64,000 bases of DNA, from positions 4,482,626-4,546,625 of the forward strand of contig OZ007511.1 of NCBI GenBank assembly GCA_963931865.1. Reading direction: 5' to 3'. The first letter of the stretch is position 1; each line of letters starts with the position of its first letter. Below, one piece after another: positions 31,440 to 42,891 of this stretch. The translations under genes were made by a program, and so were the position numbers. This stretch comes from Axinella damicornis. Taxonomy: Eukaryota > Porifera > Demospongiae > Axinellida > Axinellidae. Below the pieces are notes generated by a model. That model did no database searches. It was not told the origin of the DNA and saw only the letters and a list, made by a program, of their open reading frames with translations.

Positions 31440-31975
31440 TGTCCTTTATGACAACGAGGGGCAACCGCACTCCTGGTAGCCGCGTTGCAACCGGTTGCAG
31501 CTCGACGATAGCGCTAGCGCAAGCTAGGTATTGCAACACATTCCAATTAACGCACATACCACGTGAGGACCATGAGCGCTCGCGTCGATCGATTGAGCTG
31601 AGTCAGCAATGGCGGCCCAAGGAGATCGAGAAGACACGAAACTTGTTATACAGCGCTCACAACTTCGCCAGCCCGGTGAGTTTTGGCATGTAAGCGTCAG
31701 TGAACGGCAGAAACTTCGCGTGCCTTTGCTAAGAACGGTACTGCCACCGGAAGTTGGAGAGAGCGCTCGAGCAATGGCGTCCACGGCGAGACAAAAGCGC
31801 TCATATCTCCACCACCAAGGTGAGTTTCAGCACCAAAATTGTACGGTTGGGACAGTGCATGATAGCGATCATGAAGGTGTAGTCAGAATCTTCGTAGGCC
31901 ATTCCTATCACTCGAACGAGTTATTTATATTACATTACGCGGCACTTTATTTCCTATACCAGGAGTGTAATATAC
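31440..31975 (-). repeat. Dispersed single unit of the right-hand tandem array (inverse orientation)
   Basis: Runs from gaggggcaaccgcactcctg to ttcctataccaggagtgtaa, the reverse complement of one array unit. The inverted 11-mers CACTCCTGGTA and TACCAGGAGTG mark its ends. Inside, a plus-strand frame (31609-32013) is open for 134 codons: MAAQGDREDTKLVIQ, later LRTVLPPEVGESARAM. This is the frame that also stays partly open in several array units. Finding an isolated copy shows the unit can move. Confidence 0.85.
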
Positions 31976-32529
31976 TGTTCTCATGCCCAGACCCCACCCA
32001 CAAGGAGAGCTAACTGTCTGATTATGCAAGCTGAAATCCTTGGGCTTCCTTCAGAGTTTGAAATCGACTGCATAATTGTGTATATTGTTTCTCTTTTTCT
32101 GCAGCAGATGCTGGTACCTCGAGCATCAGTAACCATCATTCAGCAGCTGGGCAGTAGCTAGTGCACTACTGGGCAGATGGTTCAGCCACGCACTGTTCAT
32201 GATCCACAGTCGATCTGCCTCAAGCACAAGAATCAGAAGCAGGCCATGTACGTAGCAAGTTGCAGCACCACAGGTACATGTATAGGACAGCAACACAGGC
32301 ACTTCATATTGCTTTGCTGTGTACGTATACATGTTTGTTGGTACGTTTTTCCCTTGTGTCAAGGGTTTTCCAAGGGTTTTCCCCCTGGGAATTCAATGGG
32401 CTATCAGGTCCCTAAATTTGGTGCTTTAGGCACATGGTTTGGTGCCTTACAAACACATGTATAATAATTATGTCGTGAGACTTTCAGCTTCATGATGTAA
32501 CATCCGGCAATGTCCTTGGTACTTAGACT

Positions 32530-33610
32530 TTCTACAGCTGAAAGTCTTATGTTGCAGATATGCAACACTAGGCACCAAAGTAAACTACGTGCAGGCGGAA
32601 AGATGGACCTCCTATGTTGACTCTGTTGGTAAAGAGTTAGAGAGGCTCTTTTAAAAAAATGTGTTTCCTTGTTCTTTCCATGTGCAGAAAAGCCCACACC
32701 ACAGCTGCCAAAAAGTGGCTTATCAGCCTCACATCTGTGCTAGTTTTGGTCTGCTTGACACACGCTGACAAACTGTATGCCGAGTACATGACTGAGGAAG
32801 GGGAGCATCCACCTGCTGTTATGGAACTAAGGGTGAGCTGACCAATAGATATTGCTTTTGGGTGGCAACTGTATACTCCTTGGAGGGCAAGTGTTAGGCC
32901 AAACTCAATAATGCCTCATGCCTAACTTCAACCTCACCTTGTGGAGACTTGCCTCCACCAGCTTGTACTTACAGCTCACCCATGTACATGCATGACATTA
33001 TATAAAATGCCTATGATAGTCAAAAAAGTGCCCATGCATAGCTCCACCACCCAGGTGGATTGCTTATTTTTATACAAAGGCGGTTTTGGCTACCTACCAT
33101 CTACGATCCTGTAATCACGATGTTAGTGTAGTTACCGGTGTGCCATCATGGAAGTACATCTTTCCTTAACAGAACTTTCTTATGTCTACTACAATGTAAA
33201 CAGTTGTTCTAGTGAGCGCAGTGACTGCATGTGACAAAACTCTCTCAATAGGACAACAGAGAGCTATTATATAGCCAACCTTTGTCACATCAGCATCAAT
33301 AGCAAGTACTGGCTTCTTACCTTGTTTCCTGAATGTAGCACATTCAAGAAAAGCTGGAGTCATCTCCTACTCGCCAGGTGGATTTCTATTCTTTCAGTCA
33401 AGATGCTGATTCCGTGCTCAATTATGAGGATGGTACGTAGGCAGCGTCTGAAGGATGCAGGCATCAAGGTTGCAAAGGACGTTGGTGAGTGGGTGGCTGA
33501 ACTGCTAGAGAAGAGCCTTCAACGCCCACAAATAGCTAAAGACTTGTGTCAGTTTGTTGGCATTTCTGCTTCTAGTCTAGCATATAGCTAGTGAAATTGT
33601 GTTGTTTGTA
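32530..33610 (+). pseudogene. GTPase gene fragment (inverted duplicate of 17460-18870)
   Basis: Relative of the GTPase gene at 36673-40497. A G4-region exon at about 32688-32832 reads KKWLISLTSVLVLVCLTHAD and KLYAEYMTEEGEHPP, then has lost about 8 residues relative to its twin before ELR and a gtgagc donor. The C-terminal exon near 33350-33590 reads SSPTRQVDFYSFSQDADSVL, meets a TAG in GGTACGTAGGCAG, then resumes in another frame as RLKDAGIKVAKDVGEWVAEL. No P-loop or G3 exon was found. The twin copy carries the same break, so it predates the duplication. Confidence 0.8.
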
Positions 33611-33865
33611 TCCCCCTATACTGTCTCGTATGGAATTCATGTTGTCATAATTCAGAGTTACCCTTCAGGGATATCCAAGTAGTAGAGAGAATACAAGTAT
33701 TAGCCATTAATTCCTGCAATGTCTGATGAATACATCGGCATATTTGGTACCGAACTAAGATGGCCTCTCAAGGTCTTTCCTCCCAACACACAGTACAAGT
33801 GGGTTTTTATGCAGTGTCAAATCTGAGAAACAGAATCTACAATGTCATGCCTTTCCTATTAATAA

Positions 33866-34147
33866 CTAGGGGCAAAAAAATTTTCCCCAAAAATTCTAGG
33901 AGATTTAGTGATGGCCTGTCACATTCCATGCACCTCATGAAAAACCTAAGAAACAAGAGGAAATGCCATTAACCAGCCTCAGTCCCATCCCATTTATTAA
34001 AAAATGTAGAATTTAGGGATGGGATGGGACTGAGGCTGGTTAATGGCATTTCCTCTTGTTTCTTAGGTTTTTCATGAGGTGCATGGAATGTGACAGGCCA
34101 TCACTAAATCTCCTAGAATTTTTGGGGAAAATTTTTTTGCCCCTAGT
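33866..34147. mobile_element. Near-perfect 282-bp hairpin (foldback element)
   Basis: Two arms of about 128 bp (33866-33993 and 34019-34147) are exact inverse copies by eye. They start CTAGGGGCAAAAAAATTTTC and meet at tcagtcccatcccat. Only about 25 bp of loop separates them. Near-identity of the arms implies a young element or gene conversion. Inner-stem relatives (gggatgggactgagg) occur at 17810-17870 and 55720-55745. No ORF or clear target duplication. Confidence 0.92.
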
Positions 34148-34149
34148 TT

Positions 34150-35040
34150 GTGCACTTTTTTTGAGCGCATGAAATGCGTAGCTTATTAGTCATGGTATGT
34201 GCAACATCACCATAAGGGTACAGGCATTGGGTACAGGGGTACTGGATGTAGCTATGCCCTGATGTCAGATTTTAAGGTGTTGTTACATGTACCTAATCAC
34301 AATGTCAGCAAAGGAAAGCTATGACAGTCTCTCATGATGGCAGTGATCGATGTGGACCTTCTGCTGGGCATTGAGCAGGCTTTGTTGCTTCCATTAATAA
34401 TATTGTTCTACGCACGTTGCTCATGTCATCAGCTACAAGTCTGTGGTGGGCGTTCACCCTTTTTCAGTTGCCTGGATGGGCTCTCGTAGCACCTTCGTGC
34501 TTTGCACTGCACTGCCACTGCTCTCTGGTTTCCTTGCAATCCGTGACCGTCTCACTCTCGACGTGGAAAGGAAATGTACGCTGCGCTGGTAGCCCACGCC
34601 TACTGGCTACGAGTACGAGTTTTTCACTGCTGCTTTTTCACTTCCTGGCTCCACCCCTTTCTAAATCGCACGTGGTATTAGTTAGCACGTATAACCAGTT
34701 TGTTGTTCGCGCGTACTCAACAAGCATCGTACTCAACAAGCGCCCGGATAATGTGTCCTCCAGACACTTCAAGTTTTGCTGCAATGCAACTGGACTCGTA
34801 AACAGACTTTCCCTCGAGCCTGGTCCCCAGTACGTAGCTATGTATCCACAGAGGAGGACGCTCAGTGCCGCCTGATGTTGGCAAGTATACCATGGTTTGT
34901 CAAAACATTGGTCCGGCAGTTGCCGGGTCTGCGGACCTGTTCCGCCGCCCCTGATCAGATCAGAGAGCTTGATGGCAGTCATAATTATAGGTCACGTACA
35001 TGCAATGGCTCCATATAATAGTTTAAAACTCCACAGTTCA
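34150..35040. other. Intergenic sequence, no gene identified
   Basis: A plus-strand frame (34417-34875) is open for 152 codons and begins with a hydrophobic stretch, but it has no domain or splice context I trust. Confidence 0.35.
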
Positions 35041-35049
35041 GATCAGTAT

Positions 35050-35250
35050 TGGTATAAGTACAAAGTCTTGTTCTGCACTGTAGCTACGTCATGAAAAAGA
35101 AAGCCACGCCCCCATGATGGCACAGCCACGATAGATCTTGACAAGAACAGGTACAAGTACAAAGTCTTGTTCTGCACTGTAGCTACGTCATGAAAAAGAA
35201 AGCCACGCCCCCATGGTGGCACAGCCACGATAGATCTTGACAAGAACAGG
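35050..35250. repeat. Tandem duplication, ~98-bp unit x2
   Basis: Two nearly identical copies of acaagtacaaagtcttgttc .. tagatcttgacaagaacagg occur at about 35055-35152 and 35153-35250, with one clear substitution (catgatgg/catggtgg). Confidence 0.93.
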
Positions 35251-35417
35251 TTGGTAGAAATTCCTCTCAGCGGTAGTGAGCCACCAGATGACGGATTGAC
35301 AAGGATTCAGTAAGTGTCTCAAACGCAGCTATCACAAGCAAAAAGAACACAACATGCGCTTGCATGTGAAATGCGCATGCGCAATTGGCCGAACGCGTGA
35401 CCTCTGGCTGCCTCAAA

Positions 35418-35677
35418 ATGGCGTCGTGCTACAATTTCGTCGAATGGCAGCTAACCAAAACTGCTGTTCTTGCCAGTTTGCAGACATACGGACGCAAAGA
35501 CTCTACTGCGGAGAAAGCGGTGTTGTTCTGTGCTTAAATCAGTTCAAGGACTCCTTCCGTTGGTGAGCTATGCTTGACTATGAGAAAGAAGAAGAAGAAG
35601 AAGAAGAAGAAGAAGAAAGAAGATGACGAAATCGGAATTTTACAGCGACTTGTCTCTCGACTCCCGCGTACTCTCAG
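35418..35677 (+). CDS. Candidate 5' exon(s) of an unknown plus-strand gene
   Basis: An ATG in strong context (caaaATGGCG, 35418) opens a 39-codon frame (MASCYNFVEWQLTKTAVLAS..) ending TAA near 35537. A second ATG at 35580 opens a frame through an (AAG)n tract, giving a poly-Lys run then EDDEIGILQRLVSRLPRTL. It reaches a strong donor (ctcag/gtacgt) at 35677. The first could be an upstream ORF of the second. No downstream exon was found, and the poly-Lys frame is partly a microsatellite effect. Confidence 0.3.
35588..35620. repeat. AAG microsatellite
   Basis: (GAA)n of about 33 bp, overlapping the candidate exon at 35580-35677. Confidence 0.9.
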
Positions 35678-35889
35678 GTACGTTTAAGAGTGTTTTTGTG
35701 AACTGCTAGGCAGTGTCATTCTGTCTGTACGCTTGGTTTGGGCCTTTGTAGCTTCTTTTGCCGTTTTCCTGCTAGTGCATCAGTATGGTAAATTCGAAAA
35801 TTCCTTGGCCATCCCTAAATAGAGAACGCTATCGCGTTCTCTGATTATAAGAGTGATGTTAGTGTGTAGAGGTTAAAATTCATAGTTGT

Positions 35890-35980
35890 ATTTTAACCTC
35901 ATTCCCAGGCTCTCCCATATGTGAATGAAAATCACTGGAAGCTACAAAATGCTTGGTGGGGGCCTGGGAACAAGGCTGTA
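35890..35980. mobile_element. Short TAGCCTCG-family foldback
   Basis: Runs from ttaacctcattcccaggctc to gggcctgggaacaaggctg, about 85 bp. The ends match the TAGCCTCG family with substitutions. Confidence 0.6.
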
Positions 35981-35984
35981 TCTG

Positions 35985-36670
35985 TAATTATATCCGAATG
36001 TATTCACTGTATATGTGTGATTGTGCACTTAAACACTAGTAGGCAGGTTCAGTCAAAACAATTATAGTGATATGTAGCTATTTAGGGTTTGGCCAGGCCA
36101 TTAGCATGCATGGGTACATGAGCCACAGCAGACTGCAATGGGGATCACACGCACCCTGCATATAATGCTTGAATTAGGCAAGAGGCTGCATGCATGCAAA
36201 AGAGGGTTGACTATACAAAGTCATGCATGGTGCAATTGCCATGCATAATATAGCATTGCTAGCGCTATAGGCAACACCTACATGCATGCACTCCCAGCTA
36301 ATATAGCCCTATAGCTGGCCCTATATAGCTCCCTACAATTGCAAACTACTGTATACATGCATGCATGGCCGGTGCATGTACCATGTATTGCCTATATATA
36401 CAGACGATCTTGAAAGGCCAGGTTCATGCATGCAGCTGCTGAACTTGAAACAATAGCCCAACTGTCAGTTAATTATTTTACTAGCTGCTCCAGAGTGACA
36501 GCTGCATGCAGAGTTAATGTACTTGACAATGTGGTAGTAATCACGTTACCACTGAGGCAAGATCAGCAGATCAAATACTTTCTTTCAGGCCAATATACAT
36601 GTAGCAAAAAATGGAAGGAATGACAAACTATGTATAATCAATACAAAAACCAAAATCGTGAATTGATACA
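35985..36670. other. Gene-free stretch with many GCATGC/TAGCTA motifs
   Basis: Short palindromic words (gcatgcatgc, atatagctccctata) are frequent. I see no gene. This is the 3' flank of the minus-strand GTPase gene. Confidence 0.45.
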
Positions 36671-36672
36671 AC

Positions 36673-39600
36673 TCAATGTACAAAATGATACAATTGATCT
36701 GCTACATCGTCCATGCTGAAGCGAGTTCTCAGAGTCTCTACTATCCAGTCCCCGACATCCTGCACTCCATGAACACCAGCCTCTTTCAGACACTGCTGAT
36801 TCTCAGCTGTCTTTAGATTGGAGTCGTTGTCGAGATTGAAGGAGAAGAATTTTATATGGCGGAGCTTGGAGGGACCAGCTTTGGCTTCAATCTTCTCTTG
36901 GATGATCTAGAGGGAAAGGATTTAAATCTCTATTATTCTGAACTGAGTGATTTACACATGGTAAGATGGTTAAATGAGTGGAACTTAACAACTACGTATA
37001 TAAGGACTTGGGGATTAACAAACTGGGAGCTCCTAGCACCCTCAAGGGTGTGGAGGTGTATTAAATGTCACCAGTACATACATGGTGAAAGCATAGAAGT
37101 CAATTTTTACCTTCAGTTCTGTTGCAATGGCCTTCTTCATGTGCTCAGGGTGGTAGCCTCCCTGGTCTTCCCGACACTCTACAAACAGCCGATCACCAAA
37201 CGTCAGGCACACCAGCAAAGGCACTGACTTGGAAGAGGACCCCTCAAAACGTTTCAGCCACTCCACTCCCTCTCCAGTGTGCACTTTCCTGGATATGAAA
37301 ATAATGCTCCAAAACTAGCAACAGGAGCAAGGCATGTCCACAGCAATCACGTCCACAGGTAACGTGTGAAGAGCTAAGCATGGTGACAGGCTACGTGTAC
37401 AAGTGGTGGGAAAAGCATGTGCTACACCACCAAAATGCACAGTAATTTCCAGCACTGTAGTCATAACTGCATGTGCATATTAAATTTTATCAATTTAATG
37501 TCCCACTTTTTGATCAGAATATCCCTCTTGGCATTTGGCTAGATTGATACCTATGACCATGTAGTGTACGAGCAACCCTAGCAATTCAAAAACATACTAC
37601 ATGGCGAAGTATATTCAAACCTGCTGACCTGTAGTCCACTACAAAGACAAACATCTGAGCCAGTATGTAGAGGAAGGTCACAATGTCTCGGACCTCCTTC
37701 TGATCATCGTCAGCCCCAGGAAAGTCGATCACATCCAGATCGTCCACATGGGGACCCAGGTTATAGATGAAGGGCACAGTGGTACGCATCCCTGCAGTAG
37801 TCCCACTCTGAGTCTGTAGAGGGAATACCGTAGTCGCGCGTTATTAGGCGCATGCGCCTATAACTCCACAGGAAGGAAATATGCGCCTATAAGCGAGATG
37901 CGCCTAATAACACATATAAAAATAATGACATTCCTCGAATAGGAAGCGCGCTTCAATTCGAATATAGCTGTTTTCCAATCCGAAGGATCGAAAATGGCAG
38001 AGTTTCTGGAAGAAGACTGCAGCGCTTACCTGGGACGAGAGTTGAACCTGTGCCTAACAGTGAATATGCGCCTATAAGTGAGATGCGCCTAATAACGCGC
38101 GACTACGGTAACCAGTTTCAAAGGGTAGTTACGCAACTGTGATATACTGAGTATTTTGTACATTACTTTGAGTCGGGGGGGGGGGAGAGAGAAGAGGTTT
38201 TTATGTGAACATTCAATAAGGTTTGGCTATAATTATATGACCCCACAAAACGTTCAACGAGGTCCAAACGTTTATGTTGACTTTGCTGCAGCTATCCAGA
38301 AGAACAGCAACATAGTTGGTTGTGTACTACGGGAAATATGCTGGTACTTCCTACAGAAGAGTTACAGCAACATATCCATCATCAGTGGTGACAGGAGATA
38401 AAGGGAAAAGACTGGTGGTTCTGTGTATCTACAAACAAAACAATTCATGAGTACTGCACATAATGATGTACTGAGCACACCTAGTTGACTCATATTCTCA
38501 CCATGGGAGTGGAACTTACCTCTGTAAGAAGTTAAAGAGACGTTTACTTGAAGGGGTGTGATTACAGGGATACAGAGTACATAGGGTGCAAGTGGTGGCT
38601 TCTTAGAGTACTCTGATACCAACTAAAACCATTTTTTTCCAATAAGCTTCAGTCATCATCAGGCCGAAAGTGAACCAAGTGTGAAAACATGAACACTTAC
38701 AGTATAGCCATGCACCATGCACAACTAAGGATACACATCATTGGAGGTCGAAGGTCGACAAGGATTGCTCCTCTTTCCTGCTTTCGCATCACTGCCGTCC
38801 AGCAACTGAGTTCTCCATGGGTTGATGGACTGCAATGATGAGGAGTCCTCACTGACCTTTGCATGACATCTGAAGTGGTGTTTGACAGTGTACCCTTAGT
38901 AGTACACGACTATAATGTTCATGTTTTTGCAATTGCTTCACTTACTTTCACCCGGAAGATGACTGAAGCGAAATGTCAGCAAACCTGAGGTTGGTATAAG
39001 AAACTTTCTCTTCATAGGGAATCATGGGAGAATTTATATTCTACTGGCTGTCAGAGGAAGTACCAACAGTTCCACTGCATGTACCTTTAGTTATGTGAAT
39101 ACCTTGATTTGAAACAATTTATTCACCAACTGGGACTTCCCTGAGTTCACCAGCCCCACTACACCCACTGCTGTGTGCCTGGCCATCTCATGTCGAAGGT
39201 TGTGGATCATCAGAGACCACCTTATCCAGCGAGCAACGAGAGGACGGAATGACTTCGCTATTGAAAAGAGGGCGGTTCGTTTGAAGAGTTCATCCCATTT
39301 GGAAACAATTTCTTCGGTTGGTGTAGCCGCTGTGATCGTGAGTTGCTGGCAAATACGCATCAGTTGAGCTTCAAGGAAATACTCTTTACATTGCTCACTT
39401 AAGCAGGAAGCACTGCCTGTTCCTTTAACCAGAAGTTGAAGTCGGGTGACATAACTATCCACTGCCAGAGTTGAGTTTTCATACAGTTTCTGCTGTACAA
39501 GCTTAGCCATTGGTTTCATTGCCTTGTAAACCTGAGCATCATCTGATTCGGGTAATTGATCATCTTCGCTACCTTTTGAATCATCCAGGTTCTTACAAAA

Positions 39601-40497
39601 TACACAGAACTTGATGAATGGAGGTAATAGTCGAACATACAGCTTTGTGAGCTTCCAAAAAGATGCTACGTTGTCCACCAGAGGGACTCGAACATGTTCG
39701 TGCATGAAGGCACAGATAATTGACGTGACTGTACTGAGCCGGACTTTTATATCCTGCAGTGAAGACAGTGCATGTGTTTGCCCTTGTGTTAGCTCCCATA
39801 TGCCCAGTTCCAGAATTGTAAGGGGGGCAAATTCAGAGCATTTGGTGAACAAGTAGTATAGATTCACTGAAGAAATTGCAGCTGATGGAAATCCTGTGGC
39901 AGATATATCACATAAATTTCTCATTCCATACGAATACTCGTTAGAAAAAGTGACTGCTAAGTTTTTACTGGGATCTCTGAGTATTTCACTGACAGTGTCG
40001 TCTTCTCCATCTGAGAACTGAAATGCAGAAATTAGCAGCATCTTGAATAAACTCTCTGCTGTCTTCACGTTCAAAACATTTCCGAATTGCACAAGTGAAA
40101 CAGAAATCAACTCAACTAGATCAAGAACGCCTAGGAAATATTCATGATGAACATGAGTGCATCCATAAGCATCCTGTCGTATAGCGTACAAGAGCGAGTT
40201 ACGCCACAGGGAGAGAGACGGTGGAATCTTAGCGTCCGCTAATGCAGCCACAAGTCCTTCACAGAGAGCCGCAGCGAAATCGTCATTCTCTGGATTCGCC
40301 AGGGCACTGTGTAAACTTTCAATTGGGGTAACTCGGGTGATTTCTTCTACGAAACTTTTGACAAGTTTGAATCGCCTTGAAGCCAGTAGGGTATGTGGTG
40401 TTTGCTCGAGAAGTGCACAGAAGAATGCTAGCTTGATCAACTCAGAAGGGCTGAACCTAGCAAACTGCTCCTCTTGCATATCTTGGATTATAAACTC
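36673..40497 (-). CDS. Helical protein with C-terminal P-loop GTPase domain
   Basis: Exons from 5' to 3': 40497-39103, 37813-37629, 37288-37111, 36906-36673 (stop TGA). They join in phase into 663 residues, and the 5' start is probably in an exon upstream of 40497. Residues 1 to about 440 are mostly alpha-helical with no known domain. The G-domain follows: G1 GVVGLVNSGKSQ, a likely G2 Thr in SGTTAGMRTT, G3 DVIDFPGADDD, and a degenerate G4 LVCLTFGDRL where (N/T)KxD is expected. The protein ends ADQLYHFVH. The D-x-P-G G3 motif is seen in dynamin-, GBP- and IRG-type GTPases, but there the G-domain is N-terminal or central. It probably binds GTP; the cellular role is unknown. Two pseudogene relatives lie at 17460-18560 and 32530-33610. 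Confidence 0.8.
37828..38108. mobile_element. TA-inserting MITE next to a splice acceptor
   Basis: Inverted ends are CCGTAGTCGCGCGTTATTAG and its reverse complement, flanked by TA (37826-37827, 38109-38110). Subterminal ATGCGCCTATAA repeats are present. It contains a short frame with good start context (aaaATGGCAGAGTTTCTGG) that stays open in the related fragment at 28925. Its left end is only about 10 bp from the acceptor of GTPase exon 37813-37629. Confidence 0.9.
38111..39100. other. Intron of the GTPase gene
   Basis: About 1 kb between the P-loop exon and the G3 exon, after the MITE. It contains a 10-G run at 38175-38186. No further exon is needed, because the flanking exons join in phase 0. 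Confidence 0.55.
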
Positions 40498-40499
40498 CT

Positions 40500-41075
40500 G
40501 AGAAAAAATAAGAAACAATTGTGTGGTACTACTATACCAGAACAGTGAAGGTCTGCGAATGTCACCTACACAGCATGGTCAATAACACTCCTTGGTAGGG
40601 AATAGCATGTCTGCATAATTGCCGAGTGCCTTAGCGTGAGGTAACTAATCTGTCTGGGTAGGATGCGATCACAGCTAGGGTATGTATATTGGTTGTTAAA
40701 ATATTTTCGTAGGCCTAGATAGCAACAAAATTAAACTCCTGAAAATTTTGCAGAACAATAATTCACGGTCCGAAAATAATGCGTCCACAATGTAGCCACG
40801 CATACATAATATGTATATGTATTTGTTGCCATTCAACAGCTAGCTTGAAGGATGCCTTGAGAGTTTGTGATTTCACTGATTTGCCCTTCAGCACACACAA
40901 TTTACAGTAATACTGGGAAGGTCTGGCCACATGGGCTCTTCGTCTGGCCAGACTGTACACTCGTTGCTGGATAGGATTATTCCAATGACTCAACACTGGA
41001 CATGTTGACAGTCAGCCCAGGCTGTGCTGAGGCCACCGTTTGTGACGTCCTGTACACACTCGAATTCCAGACCTG
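40500..41075. other. Upstream region of the GTPase gene, possible 5' exon
   Basis: A minus-strand stretch at 40763-40996 is open (SLARRRAHVARPSQYYCKLC..VKSQTLKASFKLAVEW) and could be a 5' exon, but its limits lack clear splice signals and a start codon. Nothing else is recognised. Confidence 0.3.
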
Positions 41076-41079
41076 ATCG

Positions 41080-41690
41080 AATTCAAATGACGCTTCGAGA
41101 TTTCAAACCCAGAACACTGAATGGCGCACTGCCGCACACTATTCGTTCGCCTACTGTGAGTAATCCGGCGCCCGATGACAGCTCTCTGTGCAGAGCTGCT
41201 GCTCCCCGATTGCGTTCGCTTGCCCCGTCCGCTTCAGCTGCTGCTCGCCGCTTGCGTCCGCGTTGAATTAGCTGCTGCTCCCTGGCCCGCGATTGCATCC
41301 GCTTCAACTGCTGCTCCCCGTTTGCATCCGCTTCCAGCTGCTGCTCCCCGATTGCGCCCGCTTCAGCTGCTGCTAGCTAGCTGCATGCTCACCGCTTGCG
41401 TCCGCTTCAGCTGTTGCTCCCGATCGCGTCCGCTTCAGCTGCTGCTCTCCGATTGCATGTATCCGCTTGTAGCCCCAGCTGGATTCCAGCCCAATGTTCT
41501 CGAACATTCTTCGTGGAGTTCAAGGTTCAGTAAATAAATTAAAGTATGAAGGTCGCGCGTCACTATAGTCTAGTCCCGCCCCACGAACATCCCACTTCCG
41601 TCACTCACAGACAGACACACACACACGTTAAAATCTTAATGTATTGATGCAGGTCTAATAGTTGAGATGTCGAGACGATTATCCAATGGC
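41080..41690. repeat. VNTR-bearing dispersed element, inverted copy
   Basis: The core at about 41190-41465 carries GCTTCAGCTGCTGCTCCCCG-type units, the reverse complement of 16515-16885. Its flanks (gacagctctctgtgcagagc; gtcactatagtctagtcccg) match 16890-16930 and 14180-14230. The unit number differs from the 16.5-kb copy. Confidence 0.88.
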
Positions 41691-42080
41691 CTCGCTGAAG
41701 TGGCTGAAACAAAAACCAATGTTTCCTGTGAACTGTATGTCACCCAGAAACACTCATTTTAACCTGTGTGCTTCGAGAGTTTTAAAGGAGAGGTGGCAGG
41801 AGGCGTAGCAGTAGCTTGCTCCTCACTCAAGTGCGGGGTACAACTTTGGAGTTAATTGCCTTTGGGGTTAATTAGTAACATCCAAAAATAATAACCCTGC
41901 CCAAACCCCACCAAAGAGTACCCTGCCAGTTATTGCTCGTAGGGACTGCCAAAGTGTGGGTACCGTCAATCGCCATGCAGCAAACAGTCAAGTACTCAAT
42001 GAGCCCGCTTTGCACTGCATATCTGTGGTTAGTGTATACCCACATTCGATTACGTAAGTTATCTCTACCCTGATGTATCT

Positions 42081-42527
42081 TAGCCTCGTTCCCAGATTTA
42101 TCTTGGAGAGCGCAGACTCGCTCTCATACTACTCATTCAGAGGTAATTGGGGCGAGCGTGAGCGAGTCCCACATAGACAAGTTTGCTGTGAATTTTCTAC
42201 ATAATATATATATCTGTCGTACGTCGTGCCGTAAATCACTTCCTGCTATAGATTTGCGTATTCTTACATCATGTGTTAATTCCAAAATGATACACAACAA
42301 AATTGCATCGTGCGAATACTCTACCTGTTCGATAGCGACAACACAGACAGAGTGGACCTACCTATTCATTGGTCCAGGCCCTGTACCTTTTCTCGCCTGT
42401 GGCGACAGCAAACTGGGCAAAGACCACTGGTGGTGTTACCTATTCACCGACCTCAGACCAGTATAGTTCACAGGCCTCTGCCATGGCTGCGAGACAAAAT
42501 CTGGGCGGAGGCCTGGGAACGAGGCTA
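42081..42527. mobile_element. TAGCCTCG-family element, no target duplication seen
   Basis: Starts TAGCCTCGTTCCCAGATTTA and ends ggcctgggaacgaggcta. The arms pair only over the first 25-30 bp, including cccagattt.tct. The flanking 9-mers (GATGTATCT, AGACCTGTA) do not match, so the two ends may come from different insertions. Confidence 0.6.
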
Positions 42528-42891
42528 AGACCTGTACATGTCCTGCAGAACACATGGTGTGCTAGACCAGTGTGTAGCATGCATATAGGATTGACCCTGT
42601 GTTGTGCACATGTGTGTCTGATTGTCATATTATGATTCTGTCGCCTCAGTCATGCAACATTGGACCGGCTGCATTGGCAGGGGCCATTAAAATTTGATTG
42701 GCTGACTGTGCATGCAAATACTCGTTCTGCATTGCACTCCATTGCACTCCCTCACACTTGCCCCACAATGTGATGCATTCAAATGACAGGTCACATTGAA
42801 GTTTAATTGGTCAGACAGAGTGTATCCTTAGTAATCTCAGTGAATATGATCAGTGGTTTCCTGCTCCTGGGAGGCTTCCTAACAGCTGGTG

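Noticed and set aside
39173..39856. Plus-strand ORFs opposite the GTPase helical exon
   Set aside because: They are shadows of the 465-codon minus-strand exon, whose frame joins in phase to the G-domain exons.
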